NCBI GenBank assembly: GCA_016845145.1
Contig: JAERTE010000031.1
Location: forward strand, 1 to 43,848
Direction: 5' to 3'
Source of the DNA: Rhodospirillaceae bacterium
Lineage (GTDB): Bacteria > Pseudomonadota > Alphaproteobacteria > Rhodospirillales > Casp-alpha2
DNA length: 43,848 nucleotides
Shown one piece after another: positions 41,704 through 43,848 of the stretch. Below the pieces are notes generated by a model, which saw nothing but the letters and a program-made list of their open reading frames with translations, was not told the origin of the DNA and did not search any database. The position numbers were made by a program, and so were the translations under genes. Numbering within the stretch: the first letter of the stretch is position 1; each line of letters opens with the position of its first letter.

Positions 41704-43029
41704 ATGGATCAGTCGCCATCCCTCAATGGGCAGGATATCCTACCCAACTTCTCTTTGTCCGACCCGGTTCGGCAGTTATCCATCGATATTCTTTCGCGGC
41801 TTCAAGAAGCATCTTTCGATGGTGTTGGCGTATCGAGAGAAACGTATGGTGCCAGCGAAACCGCTGCATTCGAACTCCTCGAATCCTATGCCCTGGAAGC
41901 GGGGTTTGATGTCGAATGGGACGCCGCCCGAAATCTCATTATACGGTTATCGGGCGACAATCCTGAATTAGCGGCCGTGGCCACAGGCTCGCATCTCGAT
42001 AGCGTCCCTGAGGGGGGGAACTACGATGGTGCCGCCGGTGTTATCGCTGGCCTGGCCGTGTTGATCGCTGCAAAAGAAGCAGGAAATCGCCAACGCTCGA
42101 TGGAAGTATACGCGTTGCGGGGCGAGGAAAGCGCATGGTTCGGCGGGCCGTGTTACTTCGGATCACGGGCATTATTTGGAAAGCTCACGACAGACGACTT
42201 CAATTCCCCGCACCGCGACGGCAAGAAAACCCTTGAGGATTGCATGCGGTCCACTGGGGCGGATGTTGAAAAGTTGAAGAGCGGTATTCCGCTGCTCGAT
42301 CCCGCACATCTGGCCTGTTGGCTTGAACTTCATATCGAGCAGGGTCCCATCCTGATTGCACGGGACAAGCCCGTTGGAGTTGTCACTGGCATTCGTGGCA
42401 ATCACCGCCACCGCAGGGTGACCTGTTTTGGTCAGGCGGCGCATTCTGGCGCCGTGCCGAGGTGGCTGCGCCACGATGCCGTCCTCGCCATGGCCGATCT
42501 GATGGTCCGCATCGACGAGCATTGGCGGGTGCTGCTTGAGTGGGGTGAAGATTTGGTCGTTACTACGGGTATCGTCGAAACGAATGCCAATGAACATGCG
42601 GTGTCCAGGGTCCCGGGCGAAGTGTCCTTTGCATTGGAGTACCGCAGTCAGGACCTAAAAACGCTGCAGTCCTTTGAAGCGCTCGTTCAGTCGGAATGCG
42701 ATCAGGTCGCCGAAAAAAGAGGCGTGCGGTTTGATCTCGGCGTACCGGCACTGACCCAGCCAGCGACCATGGCTCCAAAGATGATTGCGTTGCTGCAATC
42801 TGTTTGTGAAAGCCAATCTGTGCCTCATGAGGTTATGGCGTCCGGTGCGGGACACGATTCATCTGTATTTTCCAATGCCGGCGTACCATCCGGTATGGTC
42901 TTTGTCCGCAATGACAAGGGTAGTCACAATCCCAACGAAGCTATGGAATATTCAGATTTCTTCCAAGCAACAGAAGTCCTGGGCGGCGCTATGCTTGCAG
43001 CTGCGTCTAATCAAGCGGAGGATCTCTAA
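41704..43029 (+). CDS. M20-family hydantoinase/carbamoylase (N-carbamoyl-L-amino-acid hydrolase-like)
   Basis: A 441-residue zinc-dependent amidohydrolase of the M20 peptidase family. The metal ligands and catalytic acid are visible in GSHLDSVPEGGNYDGAAGV, RGEESAWFG and LELHIEQGPIL, with a last histidine in NDKGSHNPNEAM; GQAAHSGAVP is the dimer-domain histidine region. Enzymes of this group split N-carbamoyl amino acids, beta-ureidopropionate or allantoate. The ATG at 41704 has GGAGG 6 bases upstream; the frame is open 63 codons further but crosses the terminator. The next gene starts directly after the stop codon. Confidence 0.92.
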   Translation: MDQSPSLNGQDILPNFSLSDPVRQLSIDILSRLQEASFDGVGVSRETYGASETAAFELLESYALEAGFDVEWDAARNLIIRLSGDNPELAAVATGSHLDSVPEGGNYDGAAGVIAGLAVLIAAKEAGNRQRSMEVYALRGEESAWFGGPCYFGSRALFGKLTTDDFNSPHRDGKKTLEDCMRSTGADVEKLKSGIPLLDPAHLACWLELHIEQGPILIARDKPVGVVTGIRGNHRHRRVTCFGQAAHSGAVPRWLRHDAVLAMADLMVRIDEHWRVLLEWGEDLVVTTGIVETNANEHAVSRVPGEVSFALEYRSQDLKTLQSFEALVQSECDQVAEKRGVRFDLGVPALTQPATMAPKMIALLQSVCESQSVPHEVMASGAGHDSSVFSNAGVPSGMVFVRNDKGSHNPNEAMEYSDFFQATEVLGGAMLAAASNQAEDL

Positions 43030-43683
43030 ATGAGAACACAAGAAAACAGGGCTGCGGAAACGGCCCGAATCATCACTGATAGTGGTTCGTTATACACACG
43101 AACCGACGGCGATCCCTTCTTCTTTTCTTCCGGGTGGGCCAGCCCCGTATTCATTGATTGTAAGAAATTGATCTCTTCGCCTGTTGACCGCGATTTGCTT
43201 GTGGAAATGGCTGTCGAATGCATCACGGCACATATAAATTTGGATTCTTTGGACGCCATTGCGGGGTGCGAATTGACGGGCGTGCCGTTTGCCGCTCTGA
43301 TAGCCGACCGCCTGAACAAGCCGCTCGTCTTAGTGTGCAAGCAGAGCAAGGGATTTGGCCGGTTAGCGCAATTTGAAGGCAGTTTCGAACCGGGACAGCG
43401 GATATTGCTTGTCGATGATCTGGCAACGGATGGCGCCAGCGAATCGGTGTTCCTCGCAGCCTTACATCAAGCCGAGGCTGAGGTCCTGAGCACTTTTGTT
43501 CTTATCGACTTCGATGTTTTCGCAAGTGAACACAAAATGTTATCCCTGGCGACGCTTGAAGACATTATAGACCGGGCAAAATCCGACGGTTATCTTGGCC
43601 GTCGCGAAGCCGATGAAGTTGGGAAGTTCACGGATGATGCTCCAGCTTGGTCGCGACAGAATGGTGGCATAGGAGCGTTGTAG
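43030..43683 (+). CDS. Orotate phosphoribosyltransferase-like protein
   Basis: A 217-residue type I phosphoribosyltransferase. FFFSSGWASPVFIDCKKLIS near the N-terminus is the OPRT-like flap, GCELTGVPFAALIADRL is the nucleotide-site helix, and ILLVDDLATDGASE is the PRPP-binding motif. OPRT makes orotidine 5'-phosphate from orotate and PRPP; position after a carbamoylase rather than among pyr genes suggests an accessory or salvage role. It starts at the base after the stop codon of the hydrolase gene, with AGGA 8 bases upstream, so the two form an operon. Confidence 0.85.
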   Translation: MRTQENRAAETARIITDSGSLYTRTDGDPFFFSSGWASPVFIDCKKLISSPVDRDLLVEMAVECITAHINLDSLDAIAGCELTGVPFAALIADRLNKPLVLVCKQSKGFGRLAQFEGSFEPGQRILLVDDLATDGASESVFLAALHQAEAEVLSTFVLIDFDVFASEHKMLSLATLEDIIDRAKSDGYLGRREADEVGKFTDDAPAWSRQNGGIGAL

Positions 43684-43697
43684 GCAGCAATTGTGAA

Positions 43698-43848
43698 GGT
43701 CCGCTTCGGGTCACGACCTGCCGATTTGCACCGAGAAAATTGGGGTCCGCAATTGATGGTCGAGCGGTCATCAAAATCCGAAATTCCAATTGCCGATGAT
43801 TCTACCGCAGCTTCGCCTTCAGCAGCGGACGGAATTCGCAATCGCCAG
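43698..43848 (+). repeat. Dispersed repeat, copy C (may continue past the window edge)
   Basis: A good copy of about 151 bp: GTCCGCTTCGGGTCA at the left, GAAAATTGGGGTCCGCAATT and GGTCGAGCGGTCATCAAAAT in the centre, and GCTTCGCCTTCAGCAGCGGA at the right. It begins 15 bases after the stop codon of the phosphoribosyltransferase gene and reaches the last base of the window. Confidence 0.7.

Noticed and set aside
1..43848. CRISPR arrays, tRNA and rRNA genes
   Set aside because: No regularly spaced short repeats and no tRNA- or rRNA-like sequences were recognised by eye on either strand; a covariance search would be needed to exclude small RNA genes.

Overview
The window looks like a piece of an alphaproteobacterial chromosome, probably Rhodospirillales-like. 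This is an inference from its moderately high GC, TRAP and HyuAB genes, a bacteriohemerythrin, tungstate/molybdenum cofactor genes and many PAS sensor proteins; no rRNA or tRNA gene is present to confirm it. Region 1 (1-8.99 kb) is housekeeping and metal-cofactor related. It holds the end of a tungstate ABC transporter ATPase (tupC-like), a ModE-like regulator, a perfect 24-bp palindrome that contains the -35 box of tupA, and tupA itself. These are followed by an Hpt-REC-REC-PAS-PAS protein that stops where a kinase should begin, a DUF1330 protein, an unknown protein coupled to a metallo-beta-lactamase-fold hydrolase, moaA, a secreted coiled-coil protein, a bacteriohemerythrin and a YaiI/DUF188 protein. 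Region 2 (9.0-14.1 kb) holds small-molecule catabolism genes: a cupin, an amidase, a D-2-hydroxyacid dehydrogenase, an orphan amino-acid-type binding protein and an ornithine cyclodeaminase/mu-crystallin homologue. A ParD/ParE-type toxin-antitoxin pair follows, flanked by 81-bp imperfect direct repeats of the 3' end of the cyclodeaminase gene.

Region 3 (15.2-24.6 kb) is one catabolic unit. A GntR/FCD regulator has a consensus-like operator upstream. It is followed by a dihydrodipicolinate-synthase-family aldolase/lyase, a complete TRAP transporter (binding protein, small and large membrane subunits), both subunits of a hydantoinase/oxoprolinase (HyuA, HyuB) and a bile-acid-symporter-like membrane protein. 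The likely job is uptake and ring-opening of a cyclic amide or imide and further cleavage of a keto-acid-like product. Region 4 (24.6-28.1 kb) appears less GC-rich and accessory: a MATE exporter, an alpha/beta hydrolase, copies of a dispersed repeat of about 150 bp, and a 216-bp MITE-like element with IS6-type termini inserted inside one copy.

Region 5 (28.1-35.2 kb) is the most interesting part, a compact sulfur-transfer locus. It contains an exported rhodanese, a divergent ribbon-helix-helix regulator whose promoter overlaps one arm of a perfect long-spaced inverted repeat, and a YeeE/TsuA-type thiosulfate transporter split into two genes in the reverse order of the two halves of E. coli TsuA. 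Next come a TusA protein, three small membrane proteins (68, 26 and 89 residues, the last ending in a terminal cysteine), a membrane-anchored rhodanese-like protein without the catalytic cysteine, three small DsrE/DsrF/DsrH-like proteins, a second exported rhodanese and a c-type cytochrome. I infer a system that handles thiosulfate or sulfane sulfur on both sides of the membrane.

Region 6 (35.2-43.8 kb) is shaped by mobile DNA. An IS91-type element carries a tyrosine recombinase. An IS630-family element sits at a TA inside a membrane sensor histidine kinase gene; deleting it with one TA restores one open frame of 781 codons. After another dispersed repeat, an intrinsic terminator abuts the ribosome-binding site of an M20 hydantoinase/carbamoylase gene, which is followed directly by an orotate-phosphoribosyltransferase-like gene. 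A further repeat copy runs into the window edge.
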